In this document: piece by piece, positions 23,339 through 34,802 of the stretch
How the letters are laid out: each line of letters opens with the position of its first letter
How positions within the stretch are numbered: position 1 is the stretch's first letter
From: Smallanthus sonchifolius
Taxonomy: Eukaryota > Streptophyta > Magnoliopsida > Asterales > Asteraceae
Assembly: GCA_023525975.1 (NCBI GenBank)
Contig: CM042019.1
Coordinates: 79,296,344 to 79,360,343 of the forward strand
DNA length: 64,000 nucleotides
Direction of reading: 5' to 3'
Notes under the pieces: model-generated
What the model saw: only the letters and a program-made list of their open reading frames with translations
Told to the model about the DNA's origin: nothing
Database searches by the model: none
Made by a program: the position numbers and the translations under genes

Positions 23339-24926
23339 TTAAAACTTCATATAAATATAACTAACTTTTCAAATTCTTCTAATCAAGTCCCTTAAACTTT
23401 TTTTATCTCAATTTAGTCACCCAACTTTCGAATAATATGCTAATCAGATACTTTTTACCTGTTTAACATATTTTCATGTTGGCTTTGTCATTTAACATGC
23501 TGACGTGTTATTTTTTTTTCGTTATGTTTTGTTAATATGCCGAAGTGGAATTAATATATATATTTTTTAATATTAAAATTAAAAAAAATCTTTATTATTC
23601 TTTCATACACTCACGTGATGTTTCAAAAAAATTCTAATAAAGAAGATAATAATGAAATCTTGACATGTTCGAAACCAACACTATTCCAAAAACAAATTCC
23701 AAACAAGTTCGAATGGTGAGTTCCACTATTTCAAAATATTATTCCTTCAAAATTCTAAACAATTGCATGTAAAAAAAATAAAGAAAGCAACATCAAAATA
23801 AATATCGTTCTACTAGTTAACATTCTCATCGCGGGTGACACTTGTTGAATCGACTTTTTTATGTCTACCTTTTGGCCTCACCTGTTTTGGTTGTGGGTCT
23901 CTTTTCTCGTTCTTGCAAGACTTGAAATTGTGCCCAAGACAATTTTGACATGTCATTTTTCTTCCAAATCCAACCTTCGAGTTCTTCTTCACTTTCTCTC
24001 ATAATATTACTCATAATCGTGTTCCCTTGCACTCCAATCTTCAACTAAATGACATCATCTTCATTCTCATCATCCTTTTCATAACAAAGTAAGCTCAAGA
24101 AAGAATCATTGATTGGTTGGTTCACAATAAAAACATTATCTTCTAAGTTCATCTTTACCAACATAAAAATAAGAATAAAAAACAAATCATATGTGATTAG
24201 AGATGGGACCAAAACAGAGACCGATGTTCGACTAGCCTTGAGAAAAAAACCAAAATAGAATCAAACCAAAACACCACAATCCAGAAAAATCAAAACAGAT
24301 TCTGACCTAGGTTCGATTGTACGATTAGCATGCAAAAAAACAGAAAAAACCAAGAATCGTACCCATCAAGAACCAAACCAAAACCCAAAACAAAACTGAC
24401 CTGGGTTCGATTACAAGAAACTAATTCAATCAATCCTTGAGTTGAAGTAACCGTGATCTGGGTTCGATTACATTGCAGTTGAATTGAAGCAACCGTGATA
24501 TGGAGAACTGACCTAGGTTCGATTCTTGTATGTCACTTCTTGTTCACCTCCTTGATGGGTACGATTACAGAGGTTCTTGATGGGTACGATTCTTGTACGT
24601 CCCTTCTCGTTCGTTTCTTGTGATTGCCGATAGTAGGGTTTTTGAATTGTGATTGCCAATGGAATTTGATCGCTTATATGAGTTTTCCCTATATTAGCAT
24701 TATTTTTTAATTAATAAATCCCAATATATTAAATCTAATATCCACATCAGCATTAATTAAAAAAAAAAATAATGTCACGTTAGTATGGAAACCTGTTAAA
24801 CAAGTAAAAAAAACATATGATTAGCACACATTACCTGAAAGTTGAGTGACTAAATTGAGACAAAAAAAGTTTAAGTGGTTTAATTAGAACAATTTAAAAA
24901 GTTGGTTACATTTCTATGCAGTTTCC
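23339..24926. mobile_element. Mutator-like element (MULE) with long TIRs
   Basis: The two ends are about 200-bp imperfect inverted repeats: the left end, from TTAAAACTTCATATAAATAT, pairs with the complement of the right end, from GGAAACTGCATAGAAATGTA. Shared blocks such as CTCAATTTAGTCAC are seen in both. Flanks are TTTATTCTT (23,330-23,338) and TTTATTTTT (24,927-24,935), a 9-bp duplication with one mismatch, the length typical of Mutator elements. The interior carries only a transposase-like fragment, so the element is non-autonomous. It sits just upstream of the CH gene. Confidence 0.82.
23820..24010 (-). pseudogene. MULE transposase zinc-knuckle fragment
   Basis: The minus strand encodes GRKMTCQNCLGHNFKSCKN followed by a basic Pro/Lys tail, resembling the C-terminal CCHC knuckle of MULE transposases and FAR1-like proteins. 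The spacing is CX2CX2HX4C, two residues shorter than usual between the second Cys and the His. No catalytic domain is present. It could equally be a captured host fragment. Confidence 0.5.
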
Positions 24927-24958
24927 TTTATTTTTAAAAGTGACGACTTTTATTGAAG

Positions 24959-25149
24959 TGTTATGAATAGGATTAATTGTGGTTATTAAAACTTCTTTAT
25001 GTTATTTTTCTCTACTAATGTTTGTATTCATTGTATTAATTACCAAAGACCTACTAAAGGCCTATATATAAGTCTTTTTATTTGCTAAGAGATATACAAA
25101 AATATTCTCTCATCCTTCTCTCTATAAGTGCTAATAGTTTGTTATTACA
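24959..25149 (+). repeat. possible short copia-type LTR with primer site
   Basis: The interval runs TGTTATGAATAGG to TTATTACA, contains a TATA-like CTATATATAAG, and is followed at once by CAACACGTTATCAAC, which resembles the CACGTTATCAGC primer sites of some copia elements. No second LTR is visible because another LTR starts at 25,327. Confidence 0.35.
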
Positions 25150-25326
25150 CAACACGTTATCAACATTGCTATTGAAGTTTAAACCACAGTATCATAAGGT
25201 GAGTATTTGTTTAAAATTGAATTGTTTTGTTCTTGTTTCAATATCTCAAAATAATCCTTATTGTAATTCATATGATTTTGGATTGTGTTAGAGATTTTTT
25301 TTTCCAATAATTTATAAATCATTGTT
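25150..25326 (+). other. leader-like remnant after the short LTR
   Basis: This noncoding sequence follows the possible primer site and is cut off by the next LTR. I see nothing else in it. Confidence 0.3.
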
Positions 25327-27908
25327 TGTGACAACCACGACTTTTCAGATCAATATCGTTCCTGACTTTTTATATTTTTAGGTTTTATATTTTAGAGTGT
25401 TTCTAGAAGTTCTAGGAACATTACCTTAGACGAACACTAAGGTCACATCGAGAATACCCGGATAAGTGCATACACCGCGTGTAACGCGAACACGTTAATT
25501 TAAACAGTAAAAATTTAATACCTATGGATAATTTTTATATTTATAATTTAGTTGAGAATATATTTTATATTATTTATTTGTGCTAACTTTTGTGATTCTT
25601 GTTAAACTAAAAATCACCGGAGGTTCACCCGGTAGAATTTTTAAAAACGTTCGAGTTTTCATCTTTCGGAAACCCGTAAAAAATTTATTATTTTATTTCA
25701 AAACTTATTTATGTAGATAACACACATTTATTTATTTTTTGTTGGGAGCCAATTTTATAAAAATTTCAAGAGTTATAAAAATTGTTTTTATAAAAAATTT
25801 CAAGAGTTATAAAATTGATGGTTTTTATAAAAGTATGATCTAGATTCTGAATTTATTTTTGAACTATAGTATATATTTTGAAAGTAAGATCTGGAAAATT
25901 TGGTGATCTAACTCCAAAGAGATTGTTTACTAGATTTTGTACAAGTTTATTACAATTTAATGGATGAAAATTGAGAAAATTACTTGATCTTGGAAAAAAC
26001 TCATTTTTGGTCGGTAGTTAGTTTTGGTATAAAATGACTCTTGTGTATTTATTTTGATTTTGTTAAGAATTAATAAGGGGAAATTAGAATGAATACTTCT
26101 GGATGTTAAATGAACTTGGAATATTTAAGGGAAATTCATATAGACATAAAACTAGCTTATTAAAAATTTGGTGAATTTTTAACATGCTTTACTATTTTTC
26201 CGAATTTGTTGATTTTCAAGCTTATATATTAAATAATCTGGATATCTAAAAATTATGAAACCTGTTCAGTAATTAGTTTTCACCATTATCAACCTTGGGT
26301 AAAAGTTTCGAGCATGTATTTTATGTTTGATATGGTTTTGGATTTATGAACCTTTAAAAATTTATAAAATTGGATTTTTGGAGTACTTTTGTTATAAAAT
26401 TTAGTTTATAAAAGTTTTATAAGATTTTGGACAGAATAATAAGATATATTAAACACCAATTTTGGACTTTATATTTGAAAGCTAAGAGCATCCGGTATAC
26501 ACACGTGATCCCTTGAAGTGATACTCAAACATAACATTATCACTTGGAGAGGGGTTGGTGTTCTCCCATTATCACTTGGATCACATCCAATCACCTAATT
26601 CCACCACACCACCCACTCCCTCATCACTTATTCTTCTCTCGTTACTTTTTTCATGCCATTTGATCACCCCAACTATCACACCACAAGGGGGGTGGTGTAT
26701 CACACAAGTGATGGTGCCACATGGGTGCCACATCAGATCACGTAGGTGGATGATGGAGGTATATCGGATGCTCTATGCTCATACTAAAACGTTAATGTTG
26801 AACTAACCGTAAGCCGGACTTTACGCGCGTTACGACATTTTTGGTCAAACGAACCCGTGACTTGAGATTTCATTAAATTTATTTATACTGATGTACTTTA
26901 TTAAATGTTAAACTTTAAGTTTTGAAGTCACAAATTTTTATAAAGTCGGTTTTTATAATAATAAGTGTTTCGTACGCGTATACACGAGTTTTTGGTATGC
27001 AATAAATTGCATAGTCACTTTTGAGTAGTAGACTCAGTTTTATATTTTAGGTGTCATAAATGCTATTTTTCGTATCTACTTGATTAGTATGACTCGGTTA
27101 TGACACCTGTTTTTACGGCTTCTATGGATTTAGCCGTACTTTGGTAGCATAGAGTTGCTAGCCACACTTTGGGAACATATAGCTGCTGGCCTTTGATAGA
27201 ATTTGATTGTTAACCGTACTTTGCGGTTTTTATTGACTAAGTCACACTATTCACCGACACTGTTCAGGTGAGTTTAGCGGCCCCACTTTATTACTTTTAC
27301 TGTTTTCGAGGGAAAAGCTGTTTCATTATTTACTTTTTAGGCATAGATACTTGAGTTATTTTTTACTTGAGTTATTTTTTTTTATAATGCACTAAGTTTC
27401 CCAATTTGGGGCAATCAATTAGTTGAGCATAGCCATTGGAAATATTGGGTAGTACTACTTGGGTTGACACCTCCGTCCATGGTTGGTCGCGCCAACCGGA
27501 CTTGTAGGGTACACTTGGGAGCAGAATTAGCCAATTTTTTAGACGGATTAGACTTCCGTATGGGGCAACTTATTTTGGTTTTGTCGAGGTTTTGATTGTG
27601 GCTCATGGTAATATGCTTTTCTAATACAAGTGTACTCGATCAATGGATTTTTTATCACTTTGGTTTTTTTATTGGAAAATCTTTTTTATAGAGTCGCAAA
27701 ATCTTCAAACTCACCAACTATATATATAGTTGACCGTTTTCGAAACATGCTTTTCACGAAAACAAGTGGGACGATTTTTGGCGAGGCTTTAGGTGCTCAT
27801 TTTTGAAGAACTTGTGGACATTTTTAGAAAATTTGTGGGTTTTGTTTAGAATTATGGAACCCCTGATCTTGATTTCAGCCTCAGTTTTGATAGAAAAGAG
27901 TAGAGACG
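25327..27908 (+). mobile_element. Ty3/gypsy-type LTR remnant starting TGTGACAACCACG
   Basis: The start TGTGACAACC is characteristic of plant chromovirus LTRs. The body is AT-rich and noncoding, with imperfect internal repeats on TTATAAAA, a run of short phrases on GCCGTACTTTG and GCCACACTTTG near 27,130-27,230, and a GGTGAGTTTAGCGGCCCC segment near 27,265 like that in the 14.2-17 kb remnant. The right end is interrupted by the family B LTR at 27,911. Confidence 0.55.
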
Positions 27909-27910
27909 GG

Positions 27911-28295
27911 TGATTATGAACCAAACAAACAATCAAACAAGATAATAAAGACATATAGAAGATCCAAAGCTATAATTCATTGATTTTGTACAAAGAAAGA
28001 AAATAGCTCCACCTCGGGTGAGCCAGGTGAGCTCCCCCGAGGTGGTGGCTCACAGAAAACCAACAATGACAAATGAATAAAAATGCCCTTTTTATAAGCT
28101 CTTGAGTCTTGCTCCCCAAGCCAGCCGCCACTACCCTTGAGAAACCCGAGTAAGTGTTGCCATTCATCATGACGACACACTCAGAATGTCTCTATGTTCA
28201 GGGGCGACACATTGAGTGTCGTCGGACACTAAAACTCTTCGTTTTTCGTCTGGATCGTTCAATTGATAATATCATTCTATTATTCAGACCCAACA
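27911..28295 (-). repeat. 3' LTR of a family B copia-like element
   Basis: On the minus strand it starts TGTTGGGTCTGAATAATAG right after a purine-rich GGGGGAAAT tract, so it is a 3' LTR whose interior lies to the right. It aligns with 41,319-41,708. A perfect 10-bp stem, CCACCTCGGG (28,009-28,018) with CCCGAGGTGG (28,036-28,045), lies 45-80 bases downstream of a TATAAAAA box on the minus strand. Confidence 0.8.
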
Positions 28296-29450
28296 ATTTC
28301 CCCCGTAGAATGATACTATCAATATCTTCTGACATTGTCTTGCATCTTCATGAATCCACCGATAACCCGACGTCTTTCGTTGTCGTTCTCCCCCGCATAT
28401 GTAGATCCTCCTATCTTGTAGGCAAATGATAGGGCTTGAACTTCTAACGATTAATCATCAAATAATAGTCTTTAACAAGAAGGTGTTTAATTCTGTCAAT
28501 GTGTCTTGAAATGATCCAACGATTCTAGAGATCCTGATATCCAAAGATCAACTCTATCACACGTCTTCACGAAAAACTAATAGTCCGATACTTTTCACTG
28601 TGATTCTTCCCCCTCAAGTGTAACTTGCAAGAAAATAATAAAGGTTTGAACTTTCCCTGATCAGTACCAAAATGTCAGGTCTTTAGAAGACGACAAAACT
28701 CTAAATCCATTCCATGAAACCTCAAATCTTCAACTACTTGTCACCCTATTAAAGAAGCATTCCAAATGCTCATAGCCTGCATTTTCATGATCCAAATACT
28801 CTCAGATGTGACATCCATGTTATACAGATAAAGTCTTGGACAGTTGTGGAGACATTCGAACATCCCGGATCTGATATTGCCAAAGAAACAAAATTTCCAA
28901 AAAGTTGAAAACACTATGATCTAGTTTTTGGATAAAGGTTCTTGACATTCACGAACGCTTGATCACTTCTTAGCCTACTCTCCCTCGAAGAAAAAATGTG
29001 AAAATAAAGCAGTGGCCCACTTAGTCTTGCATTTCATAACTCGATTGATAATCTGAAGCCTTTTGTGGCGATTCTCCTTCGGAAATGTTAAATCCTCCTA
29101 ATTTTTAGTCAAATGATAAGGGTTTGAAATACCATGTAATTAACTTCAAATAACCAGATTATCACTAATATGCTTGACTTTGCTTCCCAAGGCTTAATCT
29201 TGAATTTAGTCAAAGGAAATACGGCTGGTCCATGCAAGACGTCATACATATTGCCGAAGAAAACAAATTTTATAAACCCCGAAAACGTTGTTTCCCAGTT
29301 TTTAGACAATGATCCTCCTTTTCTTTGCAATATCCACTCAAAAATTCGTCCAACAAAATTTTCCTAAAATACTTTTTTTAGTACTTGGATAGTGCCGTCA
29401 CAAGTGTCGCCAACAATGAAATCCGGGCGACACTAACAAGTGTCGCCAGT
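28296..29450 (-). mobile_element. family B internal 3' remnant with repeated purine tracts
   Basis: No protein is recognisable. Purine-rich tracts (seen on the plus strand as TTTCCCCCGTAG, TTCTCCCCCGCATATG, TTCTTCCCCCTCAAG and weaker ones near 28,980 and 29,070) recur upstream of the LTR, a layout like the multiple polypurine tracts described for Sireviruses. At 29,394-29,447 GTGTCGCC/GGCGACAC inverted motifs appear. Confidence 0.5.
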
Positions 29451-29977
29451 ATTCATATAAAAATTCAAAAATACAAAAAAAAAATAGAAAAAAAATGTCC
29501 TTTGAAATCAAAAGTTTTGCATAAAGAATGGAAAACGATAGTACAACCGGAGCTGCTTGTTGAGTTTTAAATGAATAAATAATTGAAAACCCGTTTAATT
29601 AGTGATGTTTTGGTAGACCCAGCCAGCTAATAGAGCTTAAATAATCTGTTTGTGTTGTTTAGGATTAATAATTGAATTAAATCATGTTATCTTGTGGGTA
29701 TTCATTTTAGGGTAATCGGTAATACTGAAACTGTTAACATAGAGTGATAGGTACCATGTTAAGTTAAAATTTAGAGGTTTTTGAAATTTCTTGGCACACC
29801 ACTCTCTTTTATGAGAATAAATCCGAGTTTCGGTGGCGCCCGCATCCATAATTCCATTATTCATGAGCTTATTTGATTAGAATTCTAAGTTTCGCCTACA
29901 TATCACACGTCGGGTTCCAGCCTGATTTAAACACCACTGGGTTGATTCTTATATGCTTAATTGTGTATTACTGTAGT

Positions 29978-32506
29978 TGTGACGTTTCGGATTTTTCATT
30001 CGCGCACTTATAATATAATTATCGTGTAATCATTCTCAAATTAAATAAAATACAAGTGTTTTATTTAGTTTTATACAAATAGGTATTTTTATTTTACGGA
30101 TTTAAATTAATTAAAATTTTATAAGTTTTAAAACTTATATAAAATTTTATATAAAAATCTAAATTTAAAAGTTGCATATTTAATAAAATAACCTGTTTAA
30201 ATAAGATAAATAACTTTTATAAAAAAATTTATTTATAATAATAATAATAAAATAAGTTTATAAAATATATTTGAAACTAAAAGAAATTAAAGAAATTAAT
30301 TTTTATAAAAGTTGAGGGGCTGTTTTGGAAATTATCAAACTAAAGGGTTTTAAACAAAAATCAGTTAAGGGACTATTTCTGTACAAATCAAACCATAAGG
30401 TTTCATCCGTATTTATTCCAGGGACTAGATTAAACCAAAACCAAACTACATGGACTAAATCTGCCAAAACCCAATTCGCAATTCCGGTTATCCCCTACGT
30501 TTGTCCGGCGGTCCGAGGCATTTTCCGGCGACACCTCGACAGGGCTGTTCCCTGCACCTCGACAGCTGCTAAAGGCAGCTCTGGCCTCGTCTCTCCCACG
30601 CGAACAAAAGGCCCCGACCAATTGGTCTCCCCAACATACGGATCGTCTGATCCTGTTGGTGGCCGAGAACCCAACATACGAATTCAAGCCCGACAGTCAA
30701 CCTCCACGCGTGTTTGATAGCTTGTTAGCTTCGTCTCGAAAAGACGAGTGTCAGGACGTGCCCAATTGCACATTTTGTCATAAGAAACGAGCTCGGCTAT
30801 AAATAGCCATAGTCGGACCTGCACGAGCTCGCTACCCCTCTTCCACCCACTCTCACCTCAAATTGAAGACAACATCACATTCGTCGTCCCTGAGTGAAGC
30901 TGTGACCAAGGTTTCAGAGGCAAATTTCATCCAGAAGTTCGATTCCCATTCTGGACATTTTTCGGAAAAAGAATACTGCCGACCAGACTTTTCGCGACTA
31001 GGTTCGAGCCTCAAATCGATTTCATTACCTTCTGTTATCACCTGGTAAGCAATTCCAATCGAAAACACGACTATCGCCCGTGAGTTACCGGGCAAACCAA
31101 GTGTCCTCGAACACGGTTTGCCGGTTGCCGAGGACCAACGACCTGATTTGCCTTTGTGTATTTAAATAAACTGATACACACATAACCAGCGATGGGCAGT
31201 AGCCCGGCTGGTTATGCGTGTGTGTTTAAGGCAGAGGTAGCGGGTTCGATTCCGGTTGGCCTTCGGCCCAAACTTTTTGCTTCTGTTTTTATTTTATTTA
31301 TTTATTTTAACTTGTTTTAATATTCTTTTAATACAATAAAGACTAAAACGAGTTGGTTTACTCGTTCGTTTATTTCGGAAACCATTAAAATTCTTTTATA
31401 CATATTTAACCTACCCAAATTTTTATAAAATAATAAACACTATATTTTTATAAATTTGTTAAAATAGTTTTAACTTACAAATAATATATATAAATAATGA
31501 TAAAAAATAAATAAATAAATAGAAACTTTTATAAATACATAATAACTACTTATTTAAAAATGTAATATTTTAACAATATATATATATATATTTATAAGTT
31601 AAAGTTTTACAAAACCATTATCATTTTCCTACCATATTTTATACAAATAAATATTAAGGAATATTATTATAAAACCTATATACATTTAAATACGAATACG
31701 CACATACAAACATACAATAATACCTATTTATCCACATAGGGTTCCAACACGCTTAGGTTTCAACGTCCTTATCACCCGCACTCGTGGATTATCATATCCG
31801 CTAGCCAAGTGAGTTACATAGCCCCTATTTTACATTTTTATGCATTTTGGGGTGAAACATTATACATGCTACTCACTTTGTTTATACGTGTTATACATGT
31901 GGACTATATGCTTATTATCTTGGGTGTATATACATTTACTTTAAACACAAGAAAACCAACAGTAATATTAATAGATCTATTGTGCCTGCACCCGGTTAAG
32001 GTGTTTATTACTGCATACTCGGATATAGCCGCGTGTTATATTCAAACATATCGGATATAGTGGGTAACTATATTCAAACATACCGGACTTAGCTGTTGTG
32101 CTATGTTCAAGCACGTCAATCAAGGTTTGAATTGTGATTAGACAAATGATACACCATATATGTTATGTTTAACAAGATAAACAATGAGTTGCATAACGTT
32201 TTTTTTATTTATCGGAACTACAAAACCTATGTACTCACCAATTTTTTATTTGACACTTGATTTAAATAATGTTTCAGGTTTGGATATGTGATTGCTTGCT
32301 GAAGATTCCTCCACTTAAGAACTATGGACCTAGTTAAATAAATCAATGTTTTGAACTAGACTAGGTTATTTGAAATGTATTGTATTTGGATCTTTGTTGT
32401 CTTTAAATTTAATTAATGAATTATGCAACATTTTAGTTATCATGTGCTTTTGAACAATCATTTCATTGTCCGCCTCGATGATTCCGCCATCAGTCGGGGT
32501 ATGACA
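29978..32506 (+). mobile_element. solo LTR, gypsy type, TSD GTAGT
   Basis: A 2,529-bp unit starts TGTGACGTTTCGG and ends GGGGTATGACA, between perfect duplications GTAGT (29,973-29,977 and 32,507-32,511). The empty site is preserved at about 39,262, where CTGTAGTCTATG is uninterrupted. A TATA-like GCTATAAATAGCC lies near 30,797. A nested hairpin and tRNA-like boxes lie at 31,177-31,253. Open stretches at 30,325-30,717 and 30,853-31,095 do not resemble known proteins. Confidence 0.9.
31177..31253 (+). other. nested hairpin and tRNA-like A/B boxes in the solo LTR
   Basis: CATAACCAGC (31,181-31,190) pairs perfectly with GCTGGTTATG (31,207-31,216). The loop contains GGGC-AGTA-GCCC, a second stem, and outer ACAC/GTGT bases extend it after one mismatch. 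The 3' half also reads TAGCCCGGCTGGTTATGCG, like a tRNA D arm, and GGTTCGATTCC at 31,243-31,253 is a perfect pol III B box. The acceptor stem does not pair well, so this is not a tRNA gene. Confidence 0.55.
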
Positions 32507-32956
32507 GTAGTCTATGTGTTACCTTCCGGGATAGTGACTTGGTTGAAACGCCTCTAGACGAAAGTTCATTTGCTTAATAATGCTCATATTTCATTCATTC
32601 CATATTTCGTTTTGATTTCTAAAAACCTGTAAATTTTAGCTTAATGTGGTGTGTGAAACTTATATGGTTTAATCCGTGCCTAGACATGACCGTGAGACGG
32701 GATTAGGTAGAGATGTAACTTTTAAGAGTGAGTCACATAGATTGATTGTTATGCTTGGTAGTATGAATTAGAACACATAAACGGGGGCTTGAAAATTGGT
32801 GCTTGAGTTTAATCAGATAGAAATACTGATTATTGCTTTTTAACGCGTGAGTATGTTTGTGCTTATTGAAATTAATGAGTTTGCTAAGCTATGTCCAGTT
32901 ATGATTCCATTGCAGACTTTTTTCGAGGACGAAAAAAGGTTGAGTGTGGGGATGTT

Positions 32957-34580
32957 TGATGTAGTGCAAAACACACATCTTTATTCCCTTGCATTCGTGC
33001 GTTTTTAGTTAGTTTTACCTTTGTTTTGAGTCGCTTTTGTTTCCTATTGATTCTTTGTTGTGTTTACAAGAGCTCGTGTGGAATAAAAGTCAAATCCCTA
33101 GGAAAACGAGCAAGAGAATGAAAGCCCAAGGATTAAAAGTGAAAAATGTGAAAATATGACCCTCGCGGTACGCGAGGGAGGAGAATATGTGCCTCGCGGT
33201 ACGCGAGGAGACTCAAATCCGGCCGTGACTATTTTGTTCCTCGCGGTACGCGAGGAACCCTGCCCAATATCTCACGATACGCGGGGGCCCTAAATTCCAC
33301 AAAACCCTATATTTCAAATTAAATAGAATTGTATTGCCATTATGAAAAGAGGTTAGTCTTTTTGGCCGTCTGAGCTTAGTCTTGTCGATTTCTGGAGTTA
33401 GAGAATCAATCGGATCCAAATCTTGGAGCTTTAGACTTCGTATTGGTTAGATATCGATTATCTGATTGTTAAGATTGATGATTGATTGTTTGATTGATTT
33501 GATTTAGGCTATGTTATTAGTTTTTACTTCTTATTTGTTGTGTTGGACCATGTTTCTTGGCTAAACATTTGATACTGCCTGGGTTTATGATAAATACTTA
33601 GTAAAGTTGTGATTTTTATCGATTTTTGGTTTCAGTTGATGGTTTAATGATTTTGTAAAAGATCTTGGTTTGATAATATGATGAATATGCATGCTTTGAA
33701 CCTGATTTGCAATTGAGTATAGTTCCATATGCTACTTGTGAATGTCTTTCAGCTTGAGTAGTATATCTAGATCATAGACTATGTGTTTGTGGTTGTTTGA
33801 TGGTTTGCTAGATGTAGTATTCCATAGGAACAATGATTGAGAGTAGGTTAGATCCGAGTGTTCTTCTTATCTCGATACCCGAAAGGTGAGAGGTAATCGG
33901 TTAGTCTTCGTATTAGGTTCCAATTGTGAATTGTCTTAGAGGAAATTCCCTTAGGGTTCTAGTATCAGTTGCTATTCCGTGTCATATTTATTAGTGTTAG
34001 ATTATCCTGTGCATTTTAGATGTATTGTGGACAGTGAGACTGAAAGGTGATCTGTCTATCTGGGTACATTATCATTGTTGGAGAGACTGAAAGGTAATCC
34101 GGCCATCTGGTTAGTTTAGTACATATTTAGGTTCCTTAGCTGGTGACACCCTGGGAGTGATTAGGGATACACTAGGTTGTCTAGAGATGTTATTCTTTGA
34201 AACCCAGATCCATCATTGTTCCTATAACCGGTAGAAGTTGAGCTTTGCATGTAGGATTCTGACCTAGGTAGTGGTTCTTCCCATTCTTGATATTTCCCAA
34301 GTCTTAGTCTTGATAGTTAAAATTGTTGTTTAGTATTCTGCATTATTAGTTTAATTAGTAGTGTAGAAAACCCCCATCAATCATTCAATAGTCCGAGTTA
34401 GAGTCTAGTTTAGCTGTTCAGTGTCTCTAGGGTTCGATAACTTGGTTTACCGTTAAGCTGTGCTACACTCGATAGGTTCACTTTCCTGTCAGTGCGGTTT
34501 AGTTCATAGGTACTCCATTTATTACTTAGGAGTCTAGGTTAGGTTTAGTTATTATTTTATAGATCGTCTGGACGATATCA
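32957..34580 (+). repeat. 5' LTR of the Athila-like element
   Basis: This is a 1,624-bp LTR. Four hairpin motifs (arms CTCGCG and CGCGAG around GTA) start at 33,162, 33,193, 33,240 and 33,271, the last degenerate. Direct phrases such as GGACAGTGAGACTGAAAGG and GGAGAGACTGAAAGG follow downstream. Confidence 0.93.
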
Positions 34581-34586
34581 AGTTTT

Positions 34587-34604
34587 TGGCGCCGTTTCCG
34601 GGGA
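34587..34604 (+). promoter_or_regulatory. primer-binding site, tRNA-Asp type
   Basis: TGGCGCCGTTTCCGGGGA lies six bases after the LTR. Athila and Tat elements use this type of site. Confidence 0.8.
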
Positions 34605-34802
34605 CACTTGGCAATAGCAAAATTAGCTTTGACTAGTTCTTTTAGTGATTTTTGGTTTGTTTCTTTCTTTATTTGTGGGTCTTAATTGTGTGTTTTTATA
34701 CAATCTGCTACTTGTGTGTCCTATCTGAGTGTCTAACATAGGATCGAGTCTTTCTATTTTTGAGTCTTTATTTTGTTTCTTTTGATTGTTGTGTGTCAGT
34801 TT

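Larger units (their letters stand above)
29455..32956 (+). mobile_element. truncated internal 3' end of an Athila-like element
   Basis: The sequence 29,455-29,977 plus 32,507-32,956 matches 38,747-39,702 of the neighbouring element nearly base for base, including the purine-rich AGTGTGGGGATGTT just before the LTR. The rest of this copy is missing. It is split by a solo LTR at 29,978-32,506. Its 3' LTR position is occupied by the 5' LTR of the next element. Confidence 0.88.

Noticed and set aside
30325..31095. Open stretches of 80-130 codons inside the 29,978-32,506 LTR as possible genes
   Set aside because: They lie wholly within an LTR bounded by a perfect duplication, overlap frames on both strands, and resemble no known protein.
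31193..31260. A tRNA gene
   Set aside because: D-arm and B-box similarity is present but the acceptor and T stems do not pair and the anticodon arm is too short.
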